In this document: positions 16,761 to 26,627 of the stretch, piece by piece
Numbering within the stretch: the stretch's first letter is position 1
Layout of the letters: each line of letters opens with the position of its first letter
DNA from: an uncultured Eubacteriales bacterium
Lineage (GTDB): Bacteria; Bacillota; Clostridia; Christensenellales; UBA1242
Length of the DNA stretch: 64,000 nt
Assembly (NCBI GenBank): GCA_949031345.1
Contig: CARNVA010000002.1
Span: 1-64,000 of the forward strand
Reading direction: 5' to 3'
Notes under the pieces: generated by a model
What the model was told of the DNA's origin: nothing
Databases searched by the model: none
Seen by the model: the letters and a program-made list of their open reading frames with translations, nothing else
Made by a program: the position numbers and the translations under genes

Positions 16761-18308
16761 ATGGATACACTAGAACAGTTAAATAGAAATTTTAACAATA
16801 AATTCATTTATCTTAAATTATTAAGTGTGGTATATGCGGAGGAAACTCTAATTTGTACCATCACTTTTTTATATCCATATCAAGTTGAGGAAATTTCTGA
16901 AGAAGATAGAGCTTTGATATACAATTTTTATAAAGAGCTTTTGGCTTTGAATGGTGAATTGAAAATAAAGTATAAAAAGAGCTTTTTGGATGAAAGACTT
17001 ATCAATGAAGCGGTTGCTGAATATTTTGAAACCAATAAAAAAGCAATTTTTCCTTATATCTTCAAAGAAAATATCTCTTCAACGCATATTGAACAAGATG
17101 TATTTGTGTCACTGAATTTAAACCAAGATGTATTATCACTGTTAGATGAAAACGAGCTTGCTCTTTCCTTAAAAAATTATCTAGAAAAGCAATTTATTGC
17201 AAATGTTCAGGTGCAAATCAGTGAAAATGAAGACACCTTACCAAAGACTATTGATATAGCAGACCTTCCTATATCTACAACAGTGAAAACAAGGCGTTAT
17301 GATGTCAAAATTGAAAAAAAGGTTATTGGCGGCGATATCGTACCTAAACCTGAATACATTGCAGATATAAAAGCTGTTAAATCAGCAGTTATTTTGGGTG
17401 GGGTAATTTCAAACAAATCTCAAAAAACTTTTACAATTAAAAAAGGAAAGAATGCAGGAAAAGAAAAATCGCTTTACACCTTTATATTAAAAGATAAGGA
17501 AGGTGGAGTAATTGACTGCGTATATTTCTGCCCAAAAACGCATGAAAAAGATATGGAAGCGCTTGATGACCAATTTATGATTGTCTGCGTCGGCGATGTA
17601 AAAGTGGGAATAAGCGGCAAACTTACTTACTATATTCAAAAACTCTCAATTGCAACTCCAGTTGAATTGATAATTGAAACTTCAACAGTGGCAGATAAAG
17701 AGGAATATGTACATAAACAAGTTGTCTTCCCAGAAATTATTCAAAGAGAAACTCAGACAAACTTATTTGAGGTAAAAGCTAAATATAATGATTATATTAT
17801 GAAGAATAAGTTTATTGTTTTTGACTTCGAAACAACAGGACTTGACACAGAAACCTGCGAAATTACTGAAATAGGGGCTGTTAAAGTTGAAAATGGTGAG
17901 ATTATAGAACGCTTTGCAAGTTTTGCTAAAACAGAAAATCCAATTCCAGATGTAGTTATAGAAAAAACTCATATCACAAATGAAATGCTTAAAGGCGCGC
18001 CAAGAGTTGAAGATGTAATATACGACTTTTATGAATGGAGCAGAGGTTATATTTTAAGCGGTTATAACATTGTCAACTTTGACCTGAAAATCTTAAGAAG
18101 GGTGGCAAAAAAGATTGGGTTGGTTTTTGATAATGATATTATTGACGCTATCATTGTCGCAAGACAATCACCATTGCTTAGAACAAGCAAATACAACTTA
18201 GGTGCCGTTGTAAAAGCGTTGGGACTTACTTTAGTTGATGCTCATCGTGCTTATAATGACGCGCAGGCGACTGCAATGGTGCTTATGGAACTTAATCGTG
18301 CAAAATAA
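16761..18308 (+). CDS. PolC-like protein: N-terminal region, OB fold and DnaQ exonuclease only
   Basis: 515-residue protein matching the N-terminal third of Gram-positive PolC but with no polymerase. Residues 1-160 resemble the PolC N-terminal domains, about 208-300 form an OB fold (AVILGGVISN to LTYYIQKLSI), and 350-515 are a DEDDh 3'-5' exonuclease with all key residues: D355/E357 (FDFETTGLD), D441 (NIVNFD) and H495/D500 (HRAYND). PolC normally has a split PHP domain around the exonuclease; the PHP half expected at 300-350 (an LHxHS motif) is absent, and the ORF stops right after the exonuclease. It occupies the usual polC position between rseP and rimP. Likely role is proofreading or repair exonuclease; full-length PolC is not in this window. 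Confidence 0.85.
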   Translation: MDTLEQLNRNFNNKFIYLKLLSVVYAEETLICTITFLYPYQVEEISEEDRALIYNFYKELLALNGELKIKYKKSFLDERLINEAVAEYFETNKKAIFPYIFKENISSTHIEQDVFVSLNLNQDVLSLLDENELALSLKNYLEKQFIANVQVQISENEDTLPKTIDIADLPISTTVKTRRYDVKIEKKVIGGDIVPKPEYIADIKAVKSAVILGGVISNKSQKTFTIKKGKNAGKEKSLYTFILKDKEGGVIDCVYFCPKTHEKDMEALDDQFMIVCVGDVKVGISGKLTYYIQKLSIATPVELIIETSTVADKEEYVHKQVVFPEIIQRETQTNLFEVKAKYNDYIMKNKFIVFDFETTGLDTETCEITEIGAVKVENGEIIERFASFAKTENPIPDVVIEKTHITNEMLKGAPRVEDVIYDFYEWSRGYILSGYNIVNFDLKILRRVAKKIGLVFDNDIIDAIIVARQSPLLRTSKYNLGAVVKALGLTLVDAHRAYNDAQATAMVLMELNRAK

Positions 18309-18401
18309 GAAATATAAGTTTATATTGTTTTTATGGCTTAATCATTTTACATATCAAAATTAAAATTGATAATAAAAAAAATATTTATTTTCATCAAATG
18401 C

Positions 18402-18430
18402 TTGATTTATTTAAATATATTTGTTATAAT
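18402..18430 (+). promoter_or_regulatory. Promoter for the rimP-nusA-infB operon
   Basis: TTGATT (18402-18407) and TATAAT (18425-18430), 17-nt spacer. Predicted leader of about 70 nt. Confidence 0.8.
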
Positions 18431-18450
18431 ATAACTATACTTGAGGTTTA

Positions 18451-18480
18451 GAGGAGCGTGCAAATTATTGCATGCTCCTC
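18451..18480 (+). promoter_or_regulatory. Strong leader hairpin upstream of rimP
   Basis: Arms 18451-18463 and 18468-18480 form a 13-bp stem (GAGGAGC/GCTCCTC base, one G-U pair, 4-nt loop) between the promoter and the rimP ribosome binding site. No T run follows, so it is not a simple terminator. Hairpins at this position are common before rimP/nusA operons in Bacillota and may be an autoregulation or RNase processing element. Confidence 0.6.
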
Positions 18481-18505
18481 GCTTCGTAAAAAGGGGGATA
18501 AAAAT

Positions 18506-18997
18506 TTGGCAAGCAAAGTAAAGACTATTTGTGAAGAAAAAGTCGTTCCAATAATAGAACAACTTGGATATGAGGTTGTAGAAGTGGAATATGCAAAGAA
18601 AAGCGATGGCATGAATTTGACTTTCTACATTGATAAAGAAGAGGGAATAAAGATTGAAGATTGCGAAATTGTCACTAAAGCAATTGATGATTATCTTGAT
18701 GAGTTAAACCCAACAGACGATCAGCCTTATACATTAAATGTCAGCTCACCAGGAATTGACCGTCCACTTAAAACTGAACGCGATTTCAGGCGAAATCTTG
18801 ACAAGAAAATAAGCATTACTTTATTTGCTAAGATAGAAGGTAAAAAAGTCTTTGAAGGCAAACTTATTTCATTTGATGAAAAGAATGTTGCAATCGAGCA
18901 AGACGGCAAAACCTTATCTTTCGAAAAAGAGAAAATAGCACATATTGTGCCAGTAATTGATTTTAATCAAAATAAAGGAGAAAAAAATGATAAATAA
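18506..18997 (+). CDS. rimP: Ribosome maturation factor RimP
   Basis: 163-residue factor for 30S subunit assembly. It has the N-terminal alpha/beta domain with YEVVEVEYAKK and the conserved LNVSSPGIDRPLK motif, then a C-terminal SH3-like domain. The best start is TTG 18506 with GGGGGA 7 nt upstream; the frame is open further 5' but that stretch is the leader hairpin. It overlaps nusA by 11 nt. Confidence 0.94.
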   Translation: MASKVKTICEEKVVPIIEQLGYEVVEVEYAKKSDGMNLTFYIDKEEGIKIEDCEIVTKAIDDYLDELNPTDDQPYTLNVSSPGIDRPLKTERDFRRNLDKKISITLFAKIEGKKVFEGKLISFDEKNVAIEQDGKTLSFEKEKIAHIVPVIDFNQNKGEKNDK

Positions 18998-20156
18998 AGA
19001 TTTCTTTCAAGCCCTTGATGATTTAGAGGCAGAGAAAAAAATTGACAAAAATACTTTTATTACTACTTTGGAAACTGCACTTACTTCAGCTTATAAAAAG
19101 ATGTATGGCGAAGCAAAATCTGCCATGGTTAAACTTAACCCAGAGAAAGCAACAATCAAGATTTACTCTTATAAAACTGTAGTAAATGAAGTGACAGACC
19201 CAGATAAAGAAATTTCTCTTGCAGAGGCAAAACTTATTAAAAAATCTCACAAACTTGGTGACGAGGTTATGTCTGAAGAGTCAACAAAAGACTTTGGAAG
19301 AATTGCTGCACAAACTGCAAAACAAGTTGTTATGCAAAAACTTAAAGAGCTTGAAAGACAAATGGCTTTATCAGAATTGTCTGAAAAAGAGGATGAACTT
19401 TTGACAACTATTGTTAAAAGAATTGACAATGGAACAATCTATGTTCAACTTTCAAACACTCATACAGAAGGTGTAATGCTTCCATCTGATCAAATTCCAA
19501 ACGAAAAAATCAGCATTGGTGATAGGGTGAAGGTTTATGTAAAGAAAATAAAAGACTCATTCAAGGGCACTCAAATTCAAGTTACAAGAAGTAATGTTGG
19601 TTTTGTAAGAAAATTGTTTGAACTTGAAATACCTGAAGTCACAAATGGTGATGTAAAAATTAAGAATATTGCAAGAGACCCAGGAAACAGAACAAAAGTT
19701 GCTGTCTATACTGAAAAAGCCAATATTGACCCAATTGGAACTTGTGTTGGCTTCCATGGTCAAAGAATTGATACAATATCTGCCGAACTTAATGGCGAAA
19801 AAATTGACCTTATTGAATACAGCGAAGATCCACTTGAATTTATTGCTAAGGCGTTGAGCCCTGCACAAGTTATCAGCGTTGAGACTAATGAAAGCTTGCA
19901 TTCTTCACGAGTAATCGTTCCTGATGACAAACTTTCACTTGCTATTGGCAAAAATGGACAAAATGTTCGTCTTGCTGCAAGACTTACTGGTTGGAAGATT
20001 GAAGTTAAACCTTTAAGCTCGGTAGAAAATACACCTTCAAAAGAACCAGAGTATGAACTTACAGAGCTTAATGACGACGATGCTTTCCAAGGGCTTGACA
20101 GCTTTGAGGGCCTTGAAGAAATCACTCCACTTGATGATGAAGGTGACGAAAACTAA
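18987..20156 (+). CDS. nusA: Transcription termination/antitermination factor NusA
   Basis: 389-residue RNA polymerase-associated factor. Order: N-terminal polymerase-binding domain (about 1-130), S1 domain (about 137-200), KH1 and KH2 (about 205-345, with SLAIGKNGQNVRLAARLTGW), then a short acidic tail. The length fits the Gram-positive form without the C-terminal repeats of enterobacteria. AAAGGAG precedes ATG 18987, inside the rimP 3' end. Confidence 0.96.
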   Translation: MINKDFFQALDDLEAEKKIDKNTFITTLETALTSAYKKMYGEAKSAMVKLNPEKATIKIYSYKTVVNEVTDPDKEISLAEAKLIKKSHKLGDEVMSEESTKDFGRIAAQTAKQVVMQKLKELERQMALSELSEKEDELLTTIVKRIDNGTIYVQLSNTHTEGVMLPSDQIPNEKISIGDRVKVYVKKIKDSFKGTQIQVTRSNVGFVRKLFELEIPEVTNGDVKIKNIARDPGNRTKVAVYTEKANIDPIGTCVGFHGQRIDTISAELNGEKIDLIEYSEDPLEFIAKALSPAQVISVETNESLHSSRVIVPDDKLSLAIGKNGQNVRLAARLTGWKIEVKPLSSVENTPSKEPEYELTELNDDDAFQGLDSFEGLEEITPLDDEGDEN

Positions 20157-20172
20157 TCTTTATAGGAGAAAC

Positions 20173-20436
20173 ATGGATAAAGAAAGAATGTGCATTGCTT
20201 GCAGACAAATGAAAGATAAGCGTCAGCTTGTAAGAATAGTCAAAAACAAAGATGGTAAAATTTCTGTTGACCTTACTGGCAAGCAAAATGGACGAGGGGC
20301 ATATATATGTAAGGACAGAGATTGCCTTGCAAAGATGAAAAAACAAAAGTCATTACACAAAGCTTTCAAAATAAATGTAGATGAAGAAATCTACAATCAA
20401 GTTGAGGAGGCTGTAATTGGACTTAAACAAAATTAA
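20173..20436 (+). CDS. ylxR: YlxR family RNA-binding protein (DUF448)
   Basis: 87-residue YlxR protein. Signature CIACRQMKDKRQLVRIV at the N-terminus and GRGAYIC later, with the CxxC pair. A nucleoid/RNA-binding regulatory role has been proposed for the family. Start ATG 20173 after TAGGAG. It overlaps ylxQ by 20 nt and lies in the standard nusA-ylxR-ylxQ-infB order. Confidence 0.93.
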   Translation: MDKERMCIACRQMKDKRQLVRIVKNKDGKISVDLTGKQNGRGAYICKDRDCLAKMKKQKSLHKAFKINVDEEIYNQVEEAVIGLKQN

Positions 20437-20704
20437 GGGATATATAAATATCTCACACAAAGCAGGATATCTTATTATTGGCAGTGATCTGCTGAAATCT
20501 TATGATAAAAAATTATATCTTGTTATTTACGACAAAAGTGCAATGAAAAATACTTTAAAAGTTGTCGAAAAAATTAAAGAAAAAAATATTCCTACTATTG
20601 AAGTAGATGATTTAGAAAATCTTACTTCGATTAAAAACTGCAAAATTATTGGGATAAAAAATAAAAACTTAAGTAGTTTAATTGAAAAACTATTTGAAGA
20701 ATAA
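20417..20704 (+). CDS. ylxQ: YlxQ, L7Ae-like RNA-binding protein
   Basis: 95-residue L7Ae/L30e-fold protein, probably binding kink-turn RNA. It has the family-like N-terminus (INISHKAGYLIIGSDLL) and the YLVIYDKSA strand. It starts at TTG 20417 with GAGGAGG at good spacing inside ylxR. Coupled to ylxR upstream and to infB downstream. Confidence 0.88.
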   Translation: MDLNKIKGYINISHKAGYLIIGSDLLKSYDKKLYLVIYDKSAMKNTLKVVEKIKEKNIPTIEVDDLENLTSIKNCKIIGIKNKNLSSLIEKLFEE

Positions 20705-20714
20705 GGAGTTTAGT

Positions 20715-23345
20715 TTGGCAAATCAAGCATTAGAAAATTTAAAAAAAATACATGACTTACAAAAAGAAGGAGAAATTTCAAAGCTCTTAATTTCTTTGCG
20801 AGAGTCAAAAGCGCATGTTGAATCTTTAGGCAATAAAATATCAAAAAGGCTTAAAGATATTGAAATCGACCTTACTAAAAAGGCTGCCGCTGCTGCGCCA
20901 GTAAAAGAAGTCGAAAAAGAAGTAGTTGTTCAACCTGATATTAAAGAGGTTGAGCCTGTTTCTGTTGTAGAAAAACCTGTCAACAGAGAAAATTCAAACA
21001 ATTATCGCAAGTTTGACAACAACTCCAACAATAATTATAGAAACAATAATTTTGGCTATAACAACTCAAATGCTGGCAATTACAACAATAATGGCAACAG
21101 GCAATCTCGTTTCAGCAATAATGGACGAGAAGGCTTAAACAGGGGTGAGCGCAATAATAATGGGTCAAGACCTTTTGTCAATAATGGAAGGGAAGGTGGA
21201 TTTAACAGAGAGCGCAAAGATTTCAACAGAGACTTTAATAGACCTTTTGCCAACAACAATAATAGAAATACACCATTTCAAGATAAAAAGCCAAGAAACA
21301 ATAATTTTGTATCATCTAAAGGAAACAACTTTAGGTCTTTTGCGCAGTCAAATGATGCTCCAGAAATCGATCTTAAAAACGAGCGTAATTATGCTACTAA
21401 GGCAAAATATGCTCAAAAACATAGCAACAACAGCTATGATGAAAAGAAAAATCAAAATAAACGCCGTGATGAACAAAGACGAAATAATGTTTTTGTTGAA
21501 GACGAAAATGGTTTTGAAGAAATCAGCTTTGGCTCTAAAAAGAGTGGCATAAAGAAGAAGAGAGAACAAGTTGAAAAGATTGTTACTACAATTAAGCATG
21601 CGGTATTGACTTCAAGAGAAATCACAGTAAAAGATTTTAGTGAAAAGATAGGAAAACCTGTTACAGAAATCGTGAAAAAACTTATGCTTCTTGGAATTAT
21701 GGCGACTATAAATTCAAATATCGACTATGATACTGCAGAACTTGTTGCAAGCGACTTTGGCATTACACTCGAACTTAAAGCCGACAAGTCTTATGAAGAA
21801 AAACTCATGGAAGAGGCTAAAATGGAAGATGATGAAGCTAGCCTTATTAAGCGCGCTCCAATTGTTGCCGTTATGGGACATGTTGACCACGGTAAAACTT
21901 CTCTTCTTGACGCTTTCAGAAAGACAAATGTTGTTGCTGGCGAAGCAGGTGGAATTACTCAGAGCATAGGCGCATATCAAATTTCTTTCAATGGTGAGAA
22001 AATTACATTTATTGATACACCAGGCCACGCAGCATTTACTCAAATGCGTGCTAGAGGTGCAAAAGCTACTGATATTGCAATCTTGGTTGTTGCTGCAGAC
22101 GATGGAGTTATGCCTCAAACAATTGAAGCAATTGACCATATAAAAGCAGCTGGCGTTCCTATTATCGTTGCCATCAATAAGATGGATAAACCAGAAGCAA
22201 ATCCAGACCGTATAAAGCAACAGCTTGCAGAACATGGCATTTTACCTGAAGAATGGGGTGGAGATGCAATTTGTGTGCCTATTTCTGCAAAAATGGGTAT
22301 TGGACTTGATGATTTGAAGCAAACTATATTACTTGTGAGTGAAATGCAAGAACTCAGAGCAAATCCTGAAAAAATGGCTACTGCAGTTGTTATTGAAGCT
22401 GAACTTGACAAAAATAGAGGCCCAGTTGCTTCTGTAATCGTTCAAAATGGAACTCTTCATGTCGGTGACTCAATCATGTCTGGTATTACCTATGGTAAAG
22501 TCAGAGCAATGTTTGACGACAAGGGCAAGCCAGTTAAAGAAGCTTTGCCTTCTACTCCAGTTGAAATATTAGGTTTCAACGAAGTGCCATCAGCTGGTGA
22601 CCAAGTTTACGCTGTTGAAGAGACACTTTCAAAACAAGTTATTCAAGAGCGTATTAACAAAATTAAGAAGGAAAGAGCAGCTCAATCATCTGGCGTAACT
22701 CTTGACAACTTTATGAACAGAGTGCAAGAAGGTCATTTAAAAAACCTTAATATCATCTTAAAAGCAGATACAATGGGCTCGGTAGAAGCTATTAAAGCAA
22801 CATTACTTGAAATAAGGAATGAAGAAGCAAAAGTAAATATTATTCACTCCGGCGCTGGCGCGGTAAGTGAAAGCGATATTGTGCTTGCTCAAACAACAGG
22901 CTCTGTGATTATATGCTTCAATACAAAGACCTCAGCTAAAGCAAAATCTATGGCTGATTCAATAAAAGTAGAACTTAAAGACTACAGAGTTATCTATGAA
23001 ATTGTTGATGACATCTCTGCTGCAATCGCTGGCATGAAAAGCATTAAATATGAAGAGCAATATATTGGAAATGCTGAAATTCGTATGGTATTTAAACTTT
23101 CAACTGCTGGAAAAGTTGCAGGAAGTTATATTAAAGATGGTAAAGCTACAAGAAATGCAATTGCTTATGTAAAACGCGGCGAAGAAGAAATTGGCAAAAC
23201 AACAGTTGAGTCTCTTAAAATTGTTAAGGATGAAAAAGCTGAAGTTGTCAAAGGCTTTGAATGTGGAATTAAACTTAAAGACAATATCGACTTTAAAGAG
23301 GGTGATATAATCGAATTTTATGCAAAAGTTGCAATCAAAAACTAA
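20715..23345 (+). CDS. infB: Translation initiation factor IF-2 with Asn-rich N-terminal region
   Basis: 876-residue GTPase that delivers initiator tRNA. Residues 1-60 form a charged helix; about 95-225 are a low-complexity, disordered Asn/Arg/Gly-rich stretch (for example [20 protein letters not shown]). Conserved domains follow: IF2-N (about 290-350), G domain with GHVDHGKT (G1), DTPGH (G3), NKMDK (G4) and SAK (G5), then domains II, III and C1/C2. The start is TTG 20715 after AAGGAG (20703-20708). Most IF-2 N-terminal regions are Lys/Ala/Glu-rich, so Asn-rich composition is unusual. Confidence 0.96.
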   Translation: MANQALENLKKIHDLQKEGEISKLLISLRESKAHVESLGNKISKRLKDIEIDLTKKAAAAAPVKEVEKEVVVQPDIKEVEPVSVVEKPVNRENSNNYRKFDNNSNNNYRNNNFGYNNSNAGNYNNNGNRQSRFSNNGREGLNRGERNNNGSRPFVNNGREGGFNRERKDFNRDFNRPFANNNNRNTPFQDKKPRNNNFVSSKGNNFRSFAQSNDAPEIDLKNERNYATKAKYAQKHSNNSYDEKKNQNKRRDEQRRNNVFVEDENGFEEISFGSKKSGIKKKREQVEKIVTTIKHAVLTSREITVKDFSEKIGKPVTEIVKKLMLLGIMATINSNIDYDTAELVASDFGITLELKADKSYEEKLMEEAKMEDDEASLIKRAPIVAVMGHVDHGKTSLLDAFRKTNVVAGEAGGITQSIGAYQISFNGEKITFIDTPGHAAFTQMRARGAKATDIAILVVAADDGVMPQTIEAIDHIKAAGVPIIVAINKMDKPEANPDRIKQQLAEHGILPEEWGGDAICVPISAKMGIGLDDLKQTILLVSEMQELRANPEKMATAVVIEAELDKNRGPVASVIVQNGTLHVGDSIMSGITYGKVRAMFDDKGKPVKEALPSTPVEILGFNEVPSAGDQVYAVEETLSKQVIQERINKIKKERAAQSSGVTLDNFMNRVQEGHLKNLNIILKADTMGSVEAIKATLLEIRNEEAKVNIIHSGAGAVSESDIVLAQTTGSVIICFNTKTSAKAKSMADSIKVELKDYRVIYEIVDDISAAIAGMKSIKYEEQYIGNAEIRMVFKLSTAGKVAGSYIKDGKATRNAIAYVKRGEEEIGKTTVESLKIVKDEKAEVVKGFECGIKLKDNIDFKEGDIIEFYAKVAIKN

Positions 23346-23359
23346 TAAAAGGAGACATT

Positions 23360-23716
23360 ATGTCTGTAAGATTTGAAAGAGCAAACAGTGAACTTCAAAG
23401 ATGTATAGCAGATATCATTCAAAATAAAATGAATGATCCAAGAATAAGTCCAATGCTATACATCAGTGAAGTAAATGTAACACCAGATTTTAGATTTTGC
23501 AAGGTTAAAGTAGCACTGGACAGTGAAGATGAAGAAGAGCTTAAAGAAATTATTAAAGTGCTTGAAAAATCAGAGGGCTTTATTAAAAGAGAACTTGCTC
23601 AAATGGTGAATATGCCACACATGCCTAAATTGCAATTTTTAATTGACAAAGGCACGCAAGCCACTGTAAGAATAAATGAAATTTTAAAGAACTTAAATAA
23701 AGAAGAGAAAAAATAA
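23360..23716 (+). CDS. rbfA: Ribosome-binding factor A
   Basis: 118-residue KH-like 30S maturation factor. Signature MSVRFERANSELQRCIADII and the NDPRIS motif, followed by FCKVKVAL. AAAGGAG precedes the ATG, in the operon right after infB. Its last base overlaps the start of nrnA. Confidence 0.95.
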   Translation: MSVRFERANSELQRCIADIIQNKMNDPRISPMLYISEVNVTPDFRFCKVKVALDSEDEEELKEIIKVLEKSEGFIKRELAQMVNMPHMPKLQFLIDKGTQATVRINEILKNLNKEEKK

Positions 23717-24690
23717 TGAAAAGTTTAAAAGAGATTTCTAAAATTATTAAAAAATCAAAATCATTTGCAATATTCACTCATGTTTCTCCCGATTGTGATG
23801 CTTTGGGCTCATCATTTGGGCTTTATCTAGCTCTTGAAAAACTAGGTAAAAAGGCACAAATTTTCGTCAAAGAAGAGTTTACTTTAGAACAAAAACAACT
23901 TTTTGATGAAACGAAGGTAAGCAGAGAATTATGCAAAATTCAAGATTTTGATTTTTTTATTATGGTTGATGGCTCAGCTTTAAATAGAATGGGCGATTAT
24001 GGCTATGTTTTTAAAGAAAGTAAAAATACCATTGTGCTTGACCATCATGTATGCGAAAATTTTATCGCAACTTATAATTACATAGAAAGCGAGAGCAGCT
24101 CTTGCTGTGAAGTAATTTTGAAATTATTGTTTTTAATGAAAACAAAATTTGATAAAGATATTGCAACCGCTTTATATGCAGGTTTATCTTCTGACACTGC
24201 TTCCTTTAGAAATACAAACACGACAGCAGCTTCTTTTTTTGCGGCTTATCAGCTTTGTAATTTAGGCGCAGATACATCAAAAGTAAATGAAGCACAATAT
24301 CAAAGTGCAACTTTGAAAGATCTTGAATTTGAAAAATATCTTTTAAATAATTTTATTACAAAAGGGGATTTAGCTTATTGCTGTGTCGATCAAGAAACAC
24401 TCAAAATGCTTAATGGTGGCAAAGCTGATTGTTCTAGCTATAGCAGAAATCTAGTCAATATACAAGGTATACATTACAGTTTCAGTTTAGTTGAAGCAGA
24501 GCCAAATGTTTTCAGTCTTTCTATGCGTTCTAAAGCTGGCTATGATGTGAGAAATATTGCGGTAAAACTTGGCGGCGGAGGCCACATTTGTGCCGCTGGA
24601 TCCACTTTTAATGCCGAAAACATGGAACAAGCAACCCAAATGGTACTTAATGCAATAGATGAAGTCTTTAATGCAAAAGCTAAGAAATAA
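23716..24690 (+). CDS. nrnA: DHH/DHHA1 phosphoesterase, NrnA-like
   Basis: 324-residue DHH-family phosphoesterase, expected to degrade nano-RNA oligonucleotides or pAp. Metal-binding motifs: FTHVSPDCDALGSS near residue 25, the MVDGS segment, LDHH near residue 110, and the C-terminal DHHA1 motif GGGGHICAAGS. The start ATG overlaps the rbfA stop, so translation is coupled. The position between rbfA and truB is the standard one. Confidence 0.92.
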   Translation: MKSLKEISKIIKKSKSFAIFTHVSPDCDALGSSFGLYLALEKLGKKAQIFVKEEFTLEQKQLFDETKVSRELCKIQDFDFFIMVDGSALNRMGDYGYVFKESKNTIVLDHHVCENFIATYNYIESESSSCCEVILKLLFLMKTKFDKDIATALYAGLSSDTASFRNTNTTAASFFAAYQLCNLGADTSKVNEAQYQSATLKDLEFEKYLLNNFITKGDLAYCCVDQETLKMLNGGKADCSSYSRNLVNIQGIHYSFSLVEAEPNVFSLSMRSKAGYDVRNIAVKLGGGGHICAAGSTFNAENMEQATQMVLNAIDEVFNAKAKK

Positions 24691-24725
24691 TATAAAAATA
24701 TTCACTAACAGCGTATGAGGCGATT

Positions 24726-25601
24726 ATGGTAATAAATGGAATAGTGCTTATAAATAAAGCTAGAGGAGTTTCTTCAAACTCTGTTGTTGGAAAGGTAAAA
24801 AAAATAACTGGAGCTGACAAAGCGGGGCATTTTGGAACGCTTGATGTGCTTGGAGAAGGTTTGCTTCCAATCGCTCTTGGGAAAGGAACAAAACTTTTTG
24901 ACTTTTTCTTAAACAAAGATAAAGTCTATGAAACCGTCTATAAATTCGGAGAAACAACAGCTACTTTAGACCTAGAAGGTGAAATAACACAGCGTAATGA
25001 TGTTGTCGTAACCCTTGAAGATTTAGAAAGCGTCTGCAAAAGTATTGTTGGGAAAATGGCACAAATGCCACCACAATATTCAGCAAAAAAAGTGAATGGA
25101 AAACGCGCTTACGAACTTGCTAGAGAGGGGAAAACTGTTGAATTAAAACCTAAAGAAATTGAAATATATTCAATTAAGGTTTTAAAGGAAATATCTCAAA
25201 ACACTTTTCAACTTGAAATTTGGTGCTCAAGTGGTACTTTTATTCGGTCTATATGCAGAGATATTGCTGCTAAACTTAATACATACGGTGTTATGCAAAG
25301 CATACTACGCACTAAATGTGGTATTTTCGAATTAAAAAACGCTAAAACAATAGAAGAGCTTGAAAAAGGCAATATTGATATTATAAGCCTTGATAAAATT
25401 TTTGATTATCCAAAATTTAAGTATAATGAAGAAGACACAAAAAAACTTTTAAATGGCATGACAATAAATCATAAAACTCAAAATAAATATGTGGAATTAA
25501 ATTGTGAAGAAACAATACTTTGTTATGGTAATGATGATTTATTCTTAGGTCTGGGGAAAATAGTTGACAACAAACTAAAATTGGATATAAGACTTATTTA
25601 A
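24726..25601 (+). CDS. truB: tRNA pseudouridine-55 synthase
   Basis: 291-residue TruB that makes the T-loop pseudouridine of tRNAs. The catalytic Asp is in GHFGTLDVLGEGLLPIA, with the KVYETVYKFGETTATLD and RCGIFEL-type motifs downstream. GAGG lies 5 nt before the ATG. It is the end of the nusA-infB operon; the usual follower ribF is missing. Confidence 0.95.
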   Translation: MVINGIVLINKARGVSSNSVVGKVKKITGADKAGHFGTLDVLGEGLLPIALGKGTKLFDFFLNKDKVYETVYKFGETTATLDLEGEITQRNDVVVTLEDLESVCKSIVGKMAQMPPQYSAKKVNGKRAYELAREGKTVELKPKEIEIYSIKVLKEISQNTFQLEIWCSSGTFIRSICRDIAAKLNTYGVMQSILRTKCGIFELKNAKTIEELEKGNIDIISLDKIFDYPKFKYNEEDTKKLLNGMTINHKTQNKYVELNCEETILCYGNDDLFLGLGKIVDNKLKLDIRLI

Positions 25602-25718
25602 ACTTTATTAAAAACGATAATTTATTTTTAAATTCAATAATGTTTTTAAAAATGTTATAAATTGAAAAGTCAACAATCAAACAGCATTATTTTATCAAAC
25701 AAATTAAAAGGAACAAAC

Positions 25719-26579
25719 ATGGTATTATTTGGGTCATCTGGATGTGGTGATGAATTTTATAATGATGGGAATAAAGGCATTCTTGATGTGCCAAAATGGA
25801 TAAAAAATTATGGACTTGATGCATTTGAGTATTCTTTTGGGCATGGCTATCAAATGAGCAGTGAAATGGCGCAAAGGGCGGGGCAACTTTTCAAGCAAGA
25901 AGGCATCAAACTTTCATTGCACGCACCTTTTTATATAAACTTTGCAAATCCAAGTGAAGAAATGTATGCAAAAACACAAGGCTATATTTATACTGGAATT
26001 AAATTTCTTAGAGCATTTGGCGGGGATAGATTGGTTTTTCATCCTGCTTCTTGCGGAAAACTTACAAGAGATGAAGCCTTAAAGCTTACTACTGAAAGAT
26101 TTAAAGAAACATTTGATAAGTTAGAGGAAGAAAACTTGTTGGAAGGCCTTTTAATGTGTCCAGAGACTATGGGAAAAACAATGCAAATAGGCACTTATAA
26201 AGAGGTTGTTGACCTGTGTCAACTCAACAAATTTTTAGTGCCAACATTTGATTTTGGTCATATAAACTCAATAGAGCAAGGTGCTTTAAAGACTAAAGAA
26301 GATTTTAAACGTATTCTTGATTATTCTATTGAAAAACTTGGTTTTGATAAGACTAATAATGCTCACATTCATTTTTCAAAAATTCAATATGGTGCAAAAG
26401 GCGAAATTAAACATTTAAATTATGATGACGAGATTTATGGGCCTGAGTTTGATGGACTGGCTGAAATTTTGATTGATTATAAACTGTCACCAAGAGTCAT
26501 CTGTGAATCTATGAATCTTATGCCTCATGACGCTTTAGTAATGAAAAAAATTTATTTAAATCTACTAGACAAAAATTAA
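25719..26579 (+). CDS. Endonuclease IV-like TIM-barrel protein (AP endonuclease family)
   Basis: 286-residue xylose isomerase-like TIM barrel of the AP endonuclease 2/endonuclease IV group. Putative metal ligands are visible in order: LSLHAPF, LVFHPAS, CPETMG, FDFGHINS, HIHFSKIQYG and VICESM. This matches the Nfo scaffold for abasic-site cleavage, though length and N-terminus (FGSSGCGDEF) differ from classic Nfo, so DNA repair is likely but not certain. The start is ATG 25719 after AAAAGGAA. It is a single gene between truB and efp. Confidence 0.75.
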   Translation: MVLFGSSGCGDEFYNDGNKGILDVPKWIKNYGLDAFEYSFGHGYQMSSEMAQRAGQLFKQEGIKLSLHAPFYINFANPSEEMYAKTQGYIYTGIKFLRAFGGDRLVFHPASCGKLTRDEALKLTTERFKETFDKLEEENLLEGLLMCPETMGKTMQIGTYKEVVDLCQLNKFLVPTFDFGHINSIEQGALKTKEDFKRILDYSIEKLGFDKTNNAHIHFSKIQYGAKGEIKHLNYDDEIYGPEFDGLAEILIDYKLSPRVICESMNLMPHDALVMKKIYLNLLDKN

Positions 26580-26627
26580 AAAATATGTTAATATTAAACT
26601 CGAAGAAAAAATATAAAGGAGAAATTT

